64,000 bases of DNA from Megaustenia siamemsis (GCA_032433765.1 JAVIAB010000008.1:45941106-46005105), one strand, 5' to 3'. Numbered from the stretch's first letter, positions 12,369 to 22,306 are shown. Numbers and translations are program-made. The notes: generated by a model not told the origin, from the letters alone.

Positions 12369-12496
12369 CTGTGCTTGACCATGCTGTTTTTGGACGCCTT
12401 TCCGACAATAAAGATTTGATGTGACTGTAGACCAAGATCTTTGTATATAGTGATGTCCTTACTAGAACCATATGCAGCTTTCAATTCTATCCCAGC
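12369..12496 (-). CDS. PITPNM: PITPNM exon 12 (end of LNS2) with probable 1-base deletion
   Basis: Acceptor catttgccAG, donor ACAG/gtattt. The first part reads AGIELKAAYGSSKDITIYKD, then QIFIVGKASK, matching the family (AAYGSTKD...IYIVG). After the AAAAA run (plus-strand T at 12387-12391) the direct frame gives NSMVKH and ends in phase 2, which cannot join the last exon (phase 0 needed). A one-base-longer A run would restore a family-like KK-Q ending and phase 0. I infer an assembly error or a real frameshift allele. A cryptic donor at ATG/gtcaag would also restore frame, but it loses residues that the family normally has. Confidence 0.88.
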
Positions 12497-12559
12497 CTGG
12501 CAAATGACAGACATATATTTGTATATTTCTATACAGTTTACACACTTTCATGTAATGAT

Positions 12560-12720
12560 GATGTTGATGATCAAATGCCACAGGGTTAACATAAAAAAGA
12601 TAAACATGAAATGGGATCAAGCAAATAAATCTATAAAGAGACAAGACAAACTGTGACATTTCTGCAAAGGCCTTCATCGGTTACAAGACAACAAATACAA
12701 AAACAAAAATACATGGATAA
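12560..12720 (-). mobile_element. decayed Penelope-type hammerhead-like segment
   Basis: The minus strand reads ccgatgaaggcctttgcaga followed by aatgtcacag, then tttgtcttgtc. It parallels the better-kept motif at 27238-27290. No coding sequence is left. Confidence 0.4.
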
Positions 12721-13134
12721 TTAACTTCACAGCATGGCGATATGAGTCAACTGATTGAGGGAGTCTGAATGAGGAAAATAACTTAATTACATTTATCATT
12801 AGCTACTAGACACTGGATGTTCATGTGGAGTTGCAAATAGTTTCCTGATTTCCAAAGTTCTGCATAAAATATAGGAGTTTGCAAAATTAGGTCTTCTATA
12901 TCAACAGATGCCCACCAGTACAGAGACTATTTTCATACAATGGATTAATCTCATACACATATTACAGCATTTGTTGGACAGTTTTATTATAATGATAAAT
13001 CAGCATCACTCACCGCGCTTCAGTCAACCCCATTCCAATAACCTGAAGGTTTCCATTCCAATTAACCGGAAATTGAAGGGTATGCATACTGAAGTGGCCT
13101 GTAGCACACTGATTGTAAATGTTCCATGCCTTAA

Positions 13135-13300
13135 ATTCCCACTGTGTGGTGGCAAAGGACTCATTAATTCCCACTGTGTGGTGGCAAAAGACTCATTAAT
13201 TCCCACTGTGTGGTGGCAAAAGACTCATTAATTCCCACTGTGTGGTGGCAAAAGACTCATTAATTCCCACTGTGTGGTGGCAAAAGACTCATTAATTCCA
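13135..13300 (+). repeat. 32-bp minisatellite, about 5 copies
   Basis: Near-identical units of tcattaattcccactgtgtg plus gtggcaaaagac. The high identity suggests recent amplification. Confidence 0.95.
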
Positions 13301-13402
13301 ACTGAATCTTTCAAACGATATGCAGCCGATGACACAAGCTCTCTATTCATGATCCCACTGGTATCTCTATAGCTAGCACATTTGATTTTTCACATCACTA
13401 AT

Positions 13403-13428
13403 CCCCCCCCCCCCCCCCCCCCCCCCCC
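13403..13428 (+). repeat. poly(C) run of 26
   Basis: Twenty-six consecutive C residues in otherwise AT-rich sequence. It lies at the edge of a diverged S1/S5-like SINE remnant (about 13430-13620, minus strand) and may have grown from that element's C-rich end. Confidence 0.95.
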
Positions 13429-13429
13429 A

Positions 13430-13620
13430 TCCCCACTAAAGGTTCCCTCCCCTGTCTTGACAGTTATTTGGGGAATATGGTGTTAGTGACCATATCTTTC
13501 CATGACCACTGCACATTTTGGGAGATGTGGTTGGTATCATACCGGATCACCTTTTAAAAATCTTTGGTACTTATTTTTAGAGGCTGGGTGAGTATCACAT
13601 TGCACTTAAACAAGTGCAGA
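13430..13620 (-). mobile_element. diverged S1-related SINE remnant
   Basis: The segment shares ggggaatatggtgttagtga, the cacattttgggagatgtggt-like stretch and gaggctgggtgagta with S1 copies at 42.5 and 47.7 kb, but it is much diverged and the tRNA-like head is lost. Confidence 0.6.
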
Positions 13621-13734
13621 GAAGATTTGTTTCAATTTTTTTACCGGGGTTCTATAATTAATGCAGGATGTAATTTTTTTTTTCTGTTTATTTTTGTTAT
13701 TTGTTTATACCAGACAGCTTAAGGGAATGGCTTG

Positions 13735-13835
13735 GCAAAAAGGTCAACAACAGAAATGATTAATAACTGACGAGATCAAAAGTTGTGGAGAGACATGATC
13801 ACCTATACCAGCAGGCATATTACATGATGATGATG
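13735..13835 (+). mobile_element. LINE-D 3'-end fragment
   Basis: It matches the 3' end of the LINE-D copy at 40 kb: gggaatggcttggca, ggtcaacaac, gttgtggagagacatgatca, cctataccagcaggc, then (atg)n. Confidence 0.7.
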
Positions 13836-13989
13836 TTCATTTTTATGTAGTTTTTTGCTTTGTTTTGTTTCCTATAAAAGGCATGTCTTGGTCGACAGTA
13901 CTGAGTTATTTTATGTAGTTTATTATCTATGTAGCAACCATATTACTGTCTATATTTTTGGCATCACCCTTACATTAGCTTTACAACAA

Positions 13990-14125
13990 CACTATATGTT
14001 TATGCAACCCCCTCCTCTCAATTTGAAAATAGATTCCCTGTTGGTCCAAAGAAAAATTTGCGACATCTGGGAATTGAACACAGATACTTCTGATCAACAG
14101 TGAGCACACCAGCCACTGAACCAAC
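13990..14125 (-). mobile_element. SINE S5, tRNA-like head
   Basis: On the minus strand: a ggttcagtggctggtgtgct-like A-box region, then tgttcaattcccagatg as the B box. It shares this layout with the segment at 42.7-42.79 kb. Partial copy; confidence is limited by divergence. Confidence 0.5.
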
Positions 14126-14344
14126 TAAGCTTACACACATGCATGTACACACACACACATACACAAATGCACACGCTCACTAATCATTACCAGGACATTA
14201 TATTCACACCAGCAAATGATGTTTTGCAAAACTGATGTAGTTGCCGACTGACTAGAAATGGTTGGCTGGTTGGTTGCGTTCGCCCGATGACTAAAGTATT
14301 CTAGAGTATCGTGGTAGACTAGAATATTCCTCTTCATCATCCGC

Positions 14345-14660
14345 CCTTACAAGGACATAGTGGACGTGTCTGCATTGTGTTGTGGTTTGCAGTATAACTG
14401 TTATATTTGCGCCCTTAGGTCCAACACATCTGACTTCAGCACAACATTTTTGAGTACCGGGTTGTCTTCCCTCTTCGATCCCTGCACACTTGGCCAGACT
14501 AGACAGGTTAGTCTGTTACTGGAGGCACCACGGAGAGGTGGAGCAGGGTCTGGATGGTTTTGGTTCACCGATCCTGGCGCAAGCCATCAGCTGTGGGTCG
14601 CTGACAACTTCCAGCTCTGGTGCTGGGAGGCACGCCTTCGCCTCCGACTAGAAATTATTT
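14345..14660 (+). repeat. dispersed repeat S6, copy 1
   Basis: About 230 bases recur in diverged form at 34055-34290 and, in part, at 16145-16300: tggtttgcag, tccaacacatc, gggttgtcttccctcttcga, tggccagactagaca, ggaggcaccacgga, tggttttggttcaccgat. The family is unknown to me. The 100-residue frame here is a by-product. Confidence 0.65.
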
Positions 14661-14763
14661 GATAATTATATTTTATCTTTGTTCCATGAGCATGCAGCTT
14701 TTTATGTTCAACATTTCCAGAATATTATTCCTTTGCTTCTATTCTCATGAGTGTATCAAGCTT

Positions 14764-15706
14764 TGGTTCCCAAACTGAGGTCCTCGGTCCTCTAAGTGAC
14801 CGTGAAGCTGTTTCAGGGGGTCTGTGAAGGAGGAATCACTTAGTTTGGGCTGGGTTATTCATATGTTAATTGTACTTTATTTAAATTAAAAAATTTTAAA
14901 AGACTTCCGGTCAATATGGTGGATAGGCAACAGGAAACAATGAGGCTCTATTTGAAAAGTGTTCCTTGTTGCAGTTTCCTCATATTCCAAGTCTGGCTTG
15001 CTGCTGGAGCTACTGAGTTTAGTGCTTTGTGCACATGGTGAGCTGTGTTTTTCATCTGTCTCATGTTTCGATATTCTGATTGTTTGCGATGAATGATGAT
15101 ATTGTATGACGAAGGACAGTTTGGATGCGTTCACTTTCTGTGCGGTTATACCTTATGTCTTTTGCTGTAGATGCTATGATGGGGATAACAGCTGCCATTC
15201 TTTGTTTGGATCCTTCAATGTGATGAGATGTTAAATTGGATGATTCCACTGGCACGGGCGGTTGAGCCATTGTGGATTTTAATTCATTTGCAGTGATACT
15301 GGGGCCTTCGACTGTCTATCTATCTATTCACCTTTCTAGCTGTAGCCGGCCCATAGGGCATAGACCCAGATACTCTTTCTCTTATCTAAATTTTTATTCT
15401 AGCAATTTTCAATCCTTCTAAAGATATTTTATCAAATCTTGCCATTTGTCTCTGTTCTGTACAAGCAACTCTATCTCACTGAGGGAGCCGATTCTTGCTG
15501 TTCTTGCCTTTCTGATCAATGTTCTACTCAGTGTCTCTCTGGGTTGGCCTCTTTTCCTCTTATCTGTTGTTTCCCACATGAGGGCTTGCTTTGTTATTCG
15601 ATTATTAGTTCGATTAACTACAAGAAAAAAATTTTTAAAGTTTAGCGAGCTATAAAAAAAATTGTATAGGGACCGCCACACAAGAAATCCTAAAAAGTTT
15701 GAGAAC
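14764..15706. mobile_element. possible hAT-like element with nested LINE-A
   Basis: The right end read inward (minus strand) starts ccagtggttctcaaactttt, a common hAT-type terminal sequence. The left end has tttggttcccaaactgaggt, a diverged inverted match. Between them is a minus-strand pair of frames (MAQPPVPVESSNLTSHHIEG... then SSPCAQSTKLSSSSSKPDLE) that I do not recognise, and a LINE-A fragment at 15318-15617. No 8-bp TSD was confirmed. Confidence 0.35.
15318..15617 (-). mobile_element. LINE-A 3' fragment
   Basis: It begins with the LINE-A 3' tail (ctatctatctatt on the plus strand, i.e. (ATAG)n on the element strand), then gtagccggcccatagggca. The protein frame reads KRGQPRETLSRTLIRKA and EIELLVQNRDKWQDLIKYL. 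5'-truncated and moderately diverged. Confidence 0.85.
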
Positions 15707-15724
15707 CACTGGCCTCAGACAGGA

Positions 15725-15945
15725 GCGTAAAACAAAAATAAACTTTAGAGAAACACTAAAAAGAACATTGAAACAAGAGCAGTCATCAGCCCTCTTGTCG
15801 AGATTGAGAGGCTTGCCCATAGCAGGGACTTATGACAAGACATAATGTGACACCTGATAACAAAGATCACCAGACACAGAAAGTACAAAATGTCTGCCTC
15901 GTGTGCTGTCTTTGGTTCAAAAGGACAATAGATAGATAAATATAT
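15725..15945 (+). mobile_element. diverged LINE-A-related 3' end (subfamily A2)
   Basis: In plus frame RETLKRTLKQEQSSALLSRL lines up with LINE-A RETLRRTLMREARAAGIGSL. Its 3' end, gtgtgctgtctttggttcaa then aaggacaatagatagat, is closer to SINE S2 ends than to the 58-kb LINE-A. It is therefore the best candidate in the window for the S2 partner LINE. Confidence 0.65.
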
Positions 15946-15949
15946 CACT

Positions 15950-17282
15950 ATTCAACTTTGTTAATTACATATTTAGCTATTAAAGCAAAAAAATTGATGA
16001 TAACAATATCAACACCCAAAATAACAAATAACATCAATTTTCAGAACCCAGAACAGGTCACTGTGTTCTCAGAGCACACCTAGAAAGGTGTGACCAGACA
16101 AAACTGAGACTCTGTGACACTGCCACATGAAAATGTGAAGTAACTTCTTCTTTGCATTCACCCATTTAAGTGGGCATAGATGTGTTGTGTCGCTAGTTTA
16201 TGACAGAGCAGTGATAGCTATGCCTTTACACCCAACACATTCATTTCTGGCATGATTTGCTTAACAATTTTTGCCCAGACAGCGGCTATTTTTGGTCTAC
16301 TCTTTTTTATTTTAAAAGGATTCCTTAGGTTCCTTAATATGCGCAACTGCACACAGGACCTCCTATTTTCCGTTTTCTGAGAGGGCTAGACATTGGATTT
16401 CATTATTGAGAGACTGGGGAAGGGTAAAGCCTCAAAGAAACCACAGGTTCTGAATTTTTTAAACCTGCTGATGGTGGAAATCGAACCCAGGACTTTCCTG
16501 TCCAGAGGTTGACATCTTACCTCTAGAACACCCAGCCCTGGTGAAGTATCCAAAAAGAGCACATCCTACAGAACTGCATCACTCTCAACACTGTAAGAGC
16601 ACAATTATGGCCTACAGAAACAACCAAGTATGACAAACTATTGGAAACAGGTGTAGGTCTCAACATATCTCCCATTTCTTTTAGAGGTGAACCTATATAC
16701 CAAACCAAGAATGGCATACAAATAGGAAAAAAAAACCATACACATACAATTTCTAAAGTGTCTAATATTATAAATAATTTCCTGACTGAATACAGTATCA
16801 TCTGCTATTTTTCCAATTTTGCAATTATGTTAATTGTTTTGTTTAAGCAAATGCTAAATTCAAAGCGTCTTCATGTAAATTATCCAGTAAATTCATTATT
16901 AAATATTGAAAAATTATGAACTATTGACAGAATTGAGTGATTTCACTGTTAAAAAATATGACAATCACCATGCTTTAAAAAGTGGAGATGGTCTCTTAAA
17001 AAAAAACTTTAAGATCAACACATCCCATTCAAATTGTAAACAGTTATGTTTAAATGAGTATGAAATTAAAAGCTACTCAAAAAAACACATCTAATAAATT
17101 AATTATTAAAATATTTTTTAATGCACAGTTAGTGTGTTTAAGTATGATTACAAATTTAAAAAACTTCACAAATTTTCAGCTGTTCATTCGATGTGCAAAT
17201 AGTAAATAACCATGTCATATTTTCTGCAGAAAATAAAAGTGGTTTAAACTGAGCAAGATCTAAACTAATATTGAGCAGTACT
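15950..17282. other. intron 11 sequence with an S4 SINE remnant
   Basis: Mostly unannotated. At 16145-16300 there is a partial S6 repeat. At about 16340-16545 lies a minus-strand S4 SINE copy (element strand: gggctgggtgttctagaggt, then aggaaagtcctgggttcgat). Confidence 0.5.
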
Positions 17283-17295
17283 AGCTATTTTTATT

Positions 17296-17635
17296 ATTTT
17301 AAAAAATTTTTATTGGGGCTTCTGTAGCCTAGCTGGGAAAACCACTCGATGGGGCTACCATCATTTGGACAACCCGTGTTCAATTCCTGCTGGAAGCAGT
17401 GTGAATTGTATTTGTGGTTACAAAAAAAATACCCCCGCGGTCAACCCAGCTGCTGGCAGAAATGGGTACCAGGGTATTACTCTGGGAAGGTGAAGAATGT
17501 CACTTTGCATCGTGAGTTTCGATGCTTGAAGCGACACTATCCAGAAGTCTCTAAACACTTCTGGATAGGTGGCCGAGCCCATATGGGTGAAAACTTGTGT
17601 GGTAAGATGCAGACCAAGTCTCATACTTTACCTTG
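17296..17635 (+). mobile_element. SINE S3 with 13-bp TSD
   Basis: It contains ggggcttctgtagcctagct, a Pol III box B-like gtgttcaattcctgctgg, the body tactctgggaaggtgaagaa, and the end tctcatactttacct. A perfect TSD, agctatttttatt, lies at 17283-17295 and 17636-17648. A second copy is at 55036-55363. The plus-strand 95-residue frame across it is not a gene. Confidence 0.9.
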
Positions 17636-17893
17636 AGCTATTTTTATTAAGTAAGGAATATATCTTAATTATTTTCATAGCAAAAATAGGTAAATAAGCA
17701 AAAATAGGTAAATGAGCAACAACTCAGGAGATTAAAAGTTCAAATATTCAATATTAAATAATATGAATAAAAATAACAAGATCTTACTCAAGTTTTCAGT
17801 AAATGTAAATGTTTACAATTTACTAGATTCACACTGAAATTGAAAAGTGAGTTTGTTAATTGTTAATAGGCAGCATTAATACTAAAATATATT

Positions 17894-18619
17894 CATCATC
17901 ATCATCATCATTCAGTGCCATCTCCGCATCGAAGGTTGGCTACCATGGAGCACCATTCCACTCTGTCTCTTGCTTTGATGGTGCAGATTGTCATAGGTTG
18001 ACTTGTCCATATTTTGATGTTACTCGTCCATGTTAGTCTTGGTCTACCTCTGCCTCTTTTACCTTGTATTTTCCTTTCAATATTACTTTTATTAGTCCAT
18101 TGTGTCTTTTAACATGCCCCAAAAATTTCATTTGTCTTGTTCTAATTGTGTTTAGTAATTGTCTTTTCATTTTTAGTTGTTTTAAAACTTCATCAGTTGT
18201 TCTCTTTTCTTTCCATCCAATTCTACCTATTCTTCTATAAATCCACATTTCAAAGGCTTCAATTTTCTGTTCTGTTTTCTTGTCTAATGTCCATGTTTCT
18301 GCACCATACAGGAATATTGAGAAGATGTAACATTTTGCTATTCTTAGTTGTAGCACTGGTATTATTTGTTTTGATGTTAGCATATTTTTCATGGCATTAA
18401 AATTACTTTTTGCCATACCTATTCTTTTGTTTATTTCAGTTGCACATTTTCCATCACTGGTTATAGTGTGTCCCAGGTAGTTGTAGTTCTGAACTGTCTC
18501 CAGATGTATTCCTTCAACTTTGATATTTAATTGTAGGTCTTGAGAATTTTCTTTGTTTATGATCATAGTTTTAGTCTTTTTGATATTCATATCTAGTCCA
18601 CATATTTTGAAATATATAT
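17894..18619 (-). mobile_element. LINE-B 3' fragment (copy B2b)
   Basis: The minus strand encodes MNIKKTKTMIINKENSQDLQ, VQNYNYLGHTITSDGKC, YGAETWTLDKKTEQKIEAF and KRQLLNTIRTRQMKFLGHVK, about 90% like the 50-kb copy. Its 3' tail is (GAT)n. A 10-bp direct repeat, aaaatatatt, is seen at 17884-17893 and 18620-18629, although AT-rich. 5'-truncated. Confidence 0.88.
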
Positions 18620-18972
18620 AAAATATATTAGAGTGCTAAATTATTGTACCACTGTAGAAAAAAAATTCAAAGTAACAAGTGATTAGAAAAACTACCACTA
18701 GCTATTATCTTACTGCAAATTGAGATCTCTTACTCCAGTTGAACAAAGAAAGGTAATGCTCTTGGGACTTGAAACAATCATTGATTTAACATTCACTTTA
18801 TTGTTTCATTTCTGTTAGTGATGTGTGACACATGTGTGGCGGCCAAGCCAATGAGAGTTTTTTTTGTTTTGGTGAGTTAAACAAATAATATCAGCGCATA
18901 AATTAACTGTTATCAAATAAATAAATATCAATGTACACAAAACAATGACATCATTTAACAACAAATACCAAC

Positions 18973-19156
18973 CTCAGTCTGTAGGGACTTGATATAGTTG
19001 TACTTCTGTTTGAGAGGATCTTTAGACAAGCCATCCATAAATGCCACCATGCCATGAGGGAAGTTATGCTGAGCCAACCAAGCCACAACTTTCTTGTGCT
19101 GAAGGTCTGGTCTGGCTGACACATACAGGATCAAGTAACCAAGGTCTTGCCATTGT
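18973..19156 (-). CDS. PITPNM: PITPNM exon 11 (LNS2 core)
   Basis: Acceptor tattctgtAG, donor GAG/gttggt, 184 bp, phase 2 in and 0 out. It encodes QWQDLGYLILYVSARPDLQ, KKVVAWLAQHNFPHGMVAF and DGLSKDPLKQKYNYIKSLQ. GYLI-YV-xRPDMQ-x-VVAWLAQHNFPHG is the most diagnostic LNS2 block. LINE-B sequence lies on both sides: one copy breaks off close to the acceptor, and a separate 5'-truncated copy lies about 350 bp past the donor. Confidence 0.96.
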
Positions 19157-19172
19157 CTACAGAATATAACAA

Positions 19173-19243
19173 TGGACTAAATATAAATACCTTTATTAAT
19201 GGATGCTTGCACAGAATAAAAGGATGGAAATGGCACTATTTCC
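19173..19243 (+). mobile_element. short LINE-C fragment beside exon 11
   Basis: A plus-strand piece reads CLHRIKGWKW, as in LINE-C. It is bounded by the 10-bp direct repeat aatataacaa (19163-19172 and 19244-19253). It sits 16 bases upstream of the exon 11 acceptor. Truncated at both ends. Confidence 0.6.
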
Positions 19244-19253
19244 AATATAACAA

Positions 19254-21415
19254 ACATAAGTTGGTTATGGTGTATTCTATCGAAAGCTTTGGTGTAGTCT
19301 ATGAAGCAGGCATATATTGGTTTGTTTACTTCTATGTACTTTTCAATCAATGTTCTCATGCTGAATATGGCTTCTTTTGTGCCACTGTTTCTCCTGAATC
19401 CAAATTGTTGCTCTGCTCATATAATTCAGTATTGATTTTATTCTTAATCATTCCCTGTATAACTTTTAGTAAAATTTTTACCTGGCTCATCTGAAATCAC
19501 TGCATTCAACTGCACCATTCTTTTTAGGCAATGCAATGAAAGTTCTCCCCGTCTGTTACTGGGGCCTCATTATGAGGGAGGTAAAGAATAGTGACACTGT
19601 GACCTTCCAGGCATGTCATAAGAGGCGACTAAGGAGGCTGATCGATGGCTTGACAAGCTGTCATTGTAAAAAGTATTGTTATGGTAACAGCGCCATGGAT
19701 TTTAGAGCAGTGATCTCTGCAATATGTGCCGTTTTGGCATGCAAGGTTTCTGTTTTTGAGATTATGGTTCTGCCCTATGTGCCATCTTCGGCTCGAAAGG
19801 ACAATAGATAGATAGATAGAATGAAAGTTCATGTTTTTAGTTCGTTTGGTATGTATCCTGTATGGTATATGTCATTGCATATGTCTGTGATCACTTTGAT
19901 GCCAAAATCTTCTAGAGCCTGTATCATCTCTATCTGTATATTGTCAGGTCCTGCTGCTTTTCCCCTTTTCATTGTTTTTATAGCTTTTTCTACTTCAGAT
20001 TTCAGGATTTTATAGTTGTATGTACATTTTATGTCTGGCTTTTGTCCCTTTCGTCATGAAATAATTCTGTTATATATTCTTGCCATCTACCTATTATATC
20101 TTTGTTGTCTGTTAGCATTCTTCCCTCTTTGTTTGCAATACATCTGTTTCCTGCAGCTTTTTTGTCTTTATTAGTCATTCTCTTTATTTCTGTGTGCATC
20201 TCTCTTACGTTTTGTTTACTTTCCATAGTTTCGACATCTTTGGTTGAGCCAGTCTTCTTTTGCCTTTTTGCACATTCTCCGTATTTCATTGTCAATATCC
20301 TTGTATCTGGCAGTGTTTTTCGCTTGTCTTCTTTCTTCCATTTTTTTCTAAGATCTTGTAAGTTATCCATTTTTGTTTTTTTGTTACTTTCCTTTTTGGG
20401 CAAGGTGTTGCAGGATTCTTGCTTGCTGTTTTTTATGTATTGCCATTTTGTGACTTTTTCCTCAGGATTTTCTCTTCAGTACTGCTCAATCCCCTCTTCT
20501 AGCAGCTTCTGATATGTGTTCTTTACTTGTACAGTATAAGTTTCTTTTACATCTTTCTGGTTTAACTCTGTTATATCTATTGGTGTTGCTGAATTAGTTT
20601 TTTGTTTGTTTCTTTTTAATTTGATTTTCATTTTTATCATTACAGGATTGTGATCTGAATTAATATCTGCTCTTGGGTAGGTTTTGGCTTTTTTGACGCT
20701 CTTCCGGAATCTGTCTTTTATCTGTCTTTTATCATTATGTAATCTATTTGATTCCTCTTCCTATCTCCAGGGCTTTTCCATGTGTATAATTTCCTTTTCT
20801 CTTGCTCAAAGAAGGTGTTGCATATTATCAGTCTGTTTTCTTCACAAAATTGTATTAATCTTACTCCTCTGTTATTCCTTTTTCCTAAATCATGATTTCC
20901 TATAATGGTCTTATATTTACCTTTTCCTACTTTAGCGTTCATGTCACCCATTATAATCAAGATGTCTGATGATTTCACTTGTTTCATAACTGTGTTTAGA
21001 TCTTCATAGTATGCCTCTATTTGTTCGTCTGTATAGTCTTGAGTATGTCTGTAATATTGCTATGTCGAATGGCTTTGCCTTCATTTTTATTAGTATATTC
21101 CTATCATTGTATGTCAATTATTTATATATTTATATATTTTTGTAGTTCTCGTTTTATTAGAATGCCTACTCCTCTTTGATGTTCTTTTGTGTTTCCCGAA
21201 TATATAAATGTATATTTATCGTCTTGTATGTATCCACTTTCCTTCCATCTTGCTTTTGATATGCCTAAGATATCTATGTTTAATCGCTCTGCTTCTACCA
21301 TTAGATTTTCTAATTTTCCTTGCTGGTATAAGGTCCTAACATTCCATGTAGCTATTTTTAATTTGTTCTTAAAACAATAGTTAGAATTAGATTGCATAGT
21401 ATCTTCCTCATTTTA
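19254..21415 (-). mobile_element. LINE-B, 5' two thirds (copy B2a), lacking its 3' end
   Basis: Minus-strand pieces in order: apurinic endonuclease start KIATWNVRTLYQQGKLENL (21.3 kb), GDMNAKVGKGKYKTIIGNHD (20.9 kb), a linker with KYGECAKRQKKTGSTK (20.3 kb), and reverse transcriptase KPIYACFIDYTKAFDRIHHN (19.3 kb), where it stops. Several frameshifts and stops make it dead. It is interrupted by SINE S2 at 19545-19819. Loss of the 3' end is the reverse of usual LINE truncation. Confidence 0.88.
19545..19819 (+). mobile_element. SINE S2 nested in LINE-B
   Basis: The insert starts ctccccgtctgttactgggg, has the body ggtaaagaatagtgacactg and ggcgactaaggaggctgatc, and ends ttcggctcgaaaggacaata followed by (gata)n. 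A perfect 10-bp TSD, aatgaaagtt, lies at 19535-19544 and 19820-19829. The LINE-B copy at 51.2 kb shows the empty site. Other copies: 37307-37440 and 47846-48115. Confidence 0.93.
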
Positions 21416-21548
21416 ACCCCCATTTTTTTTTATTAACCAATTAAAACATCATATAACATCAGATACGTTTTTACAACAAATATTAGGCTGATTAAGACTT
21501 AAGATCACTGACCAATCAGATGAAGAATAATGTCATCTCCAAAATTAC

Positions 21549-21698
21549 CTGACAACATCCACAGCCCCAGCCCTAACCTTGGGGTCCTTGCCCATGATGC
21601 TGACACTGGCTGTGAATGAGCCGTCTATGCTGAAGGCTACTGTTTCTGTTTTAGGTGGCAGAACTGCCAGATAAAAGTCTACTGAAGTATGATCTCCC
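21549..21698 (-). CDS. PITPNM: PITPNM exon 10 (LNS2, FSIDGS motif)
   Basis: Acceptor taacatttAG, donor TCAG/gtaatt, 150 bp, phase 2 both ends. It encodes RGDHTSVDFYLAVLPP, FSIDGSFTASVSIMG and DPKVRAGAVDVV. FSIDGSFxASVSIMG sits where HAD phosphatases carry their DxDxT loop. LNS2 domains of this family bind phosphatidic acid, which targets the protein to the plasma membrane. Confidence 0.96.
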
Positions 21699-21961
21699 CT
21701 AAATGTTAAAAACAAAAAAAATGAGAAAATTTATTGATATCTGTCAGATTAAAATAATAGAATTTTCATTTTTTAACAATGTCGATGTACTGGACTGCAG
21801 GGTACAAAACACAGTGTAATGCAATATGCTAATAAATGAATAAATTAGTGAGTGTTTAAGAGGATGTATAGTAAAAAAATTGATCACTGAAAAAGGTAAA
21901 GCTTGATATACTAATAAGGCTATACAACAAGATGAGTTATTTTATTAATCTCATTATTAGC

Positions 21962-22055
21962 AGTCATCATCATCATGTACCACACTGGTTGGCATAGGCG
22001 ATTATGTCCTTCCACAATCTTCTATCTACAGTGCATCATTGTTAGCAACACTATC
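21962..22055 (-). mobile_element. LINE-D-like 3' end fragment
   Basis: catcatcatcatgtaccaca, ttggcataggcgattatgtc and ccacaatcttctatct match the 3' ends of LINE-D copies at 27.6, 35 and 32.9 kb. Only the end is kept. Confidence 0.6.
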
Positions 22056-22157
22056 ATTTGTTTTTTGTGCTTGACACAATTTTATAAAAAAATAATAAAA
22101 ACTTACTCATTGTTTGTGATGCTAAGAGACAAGACTGTAGAGAAGAGAAAACCTCAC

Positions 22158-22306
22158 CTGACTACAAGTTTGACAGGGTACATGCCCTGACTGAGTCTTG
22201 ACTCTTGTGGTATTTCATAAGAAAATCTCCCATGGCTGTCTGTGGTCTCAGTTCCTAGCTGTGTCCAGTCACCTGATGGTGGCTGCTTCATAACATTCAC
22301 ATCAAC
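22158..22306 (-). CDS. PITPNM: PITPNM exon 9 (LNS2 region)
   Basis: Acceptor cttgtacAG, donor TCAG/gtgagg, 149 bp, phase 0 in and 2 out. It encodes VDVNVMKQPPSGDWTQLGTE, then DSHGRFSYEIPQESRL and GMYPVKLVV. QPPSG-W and the G-YP-K-VVRGDHT block that continues in exon 10 are family signatures (beta-sandwich unit preceding the HAD-like LNS2 fold). Confidence 0.96.
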
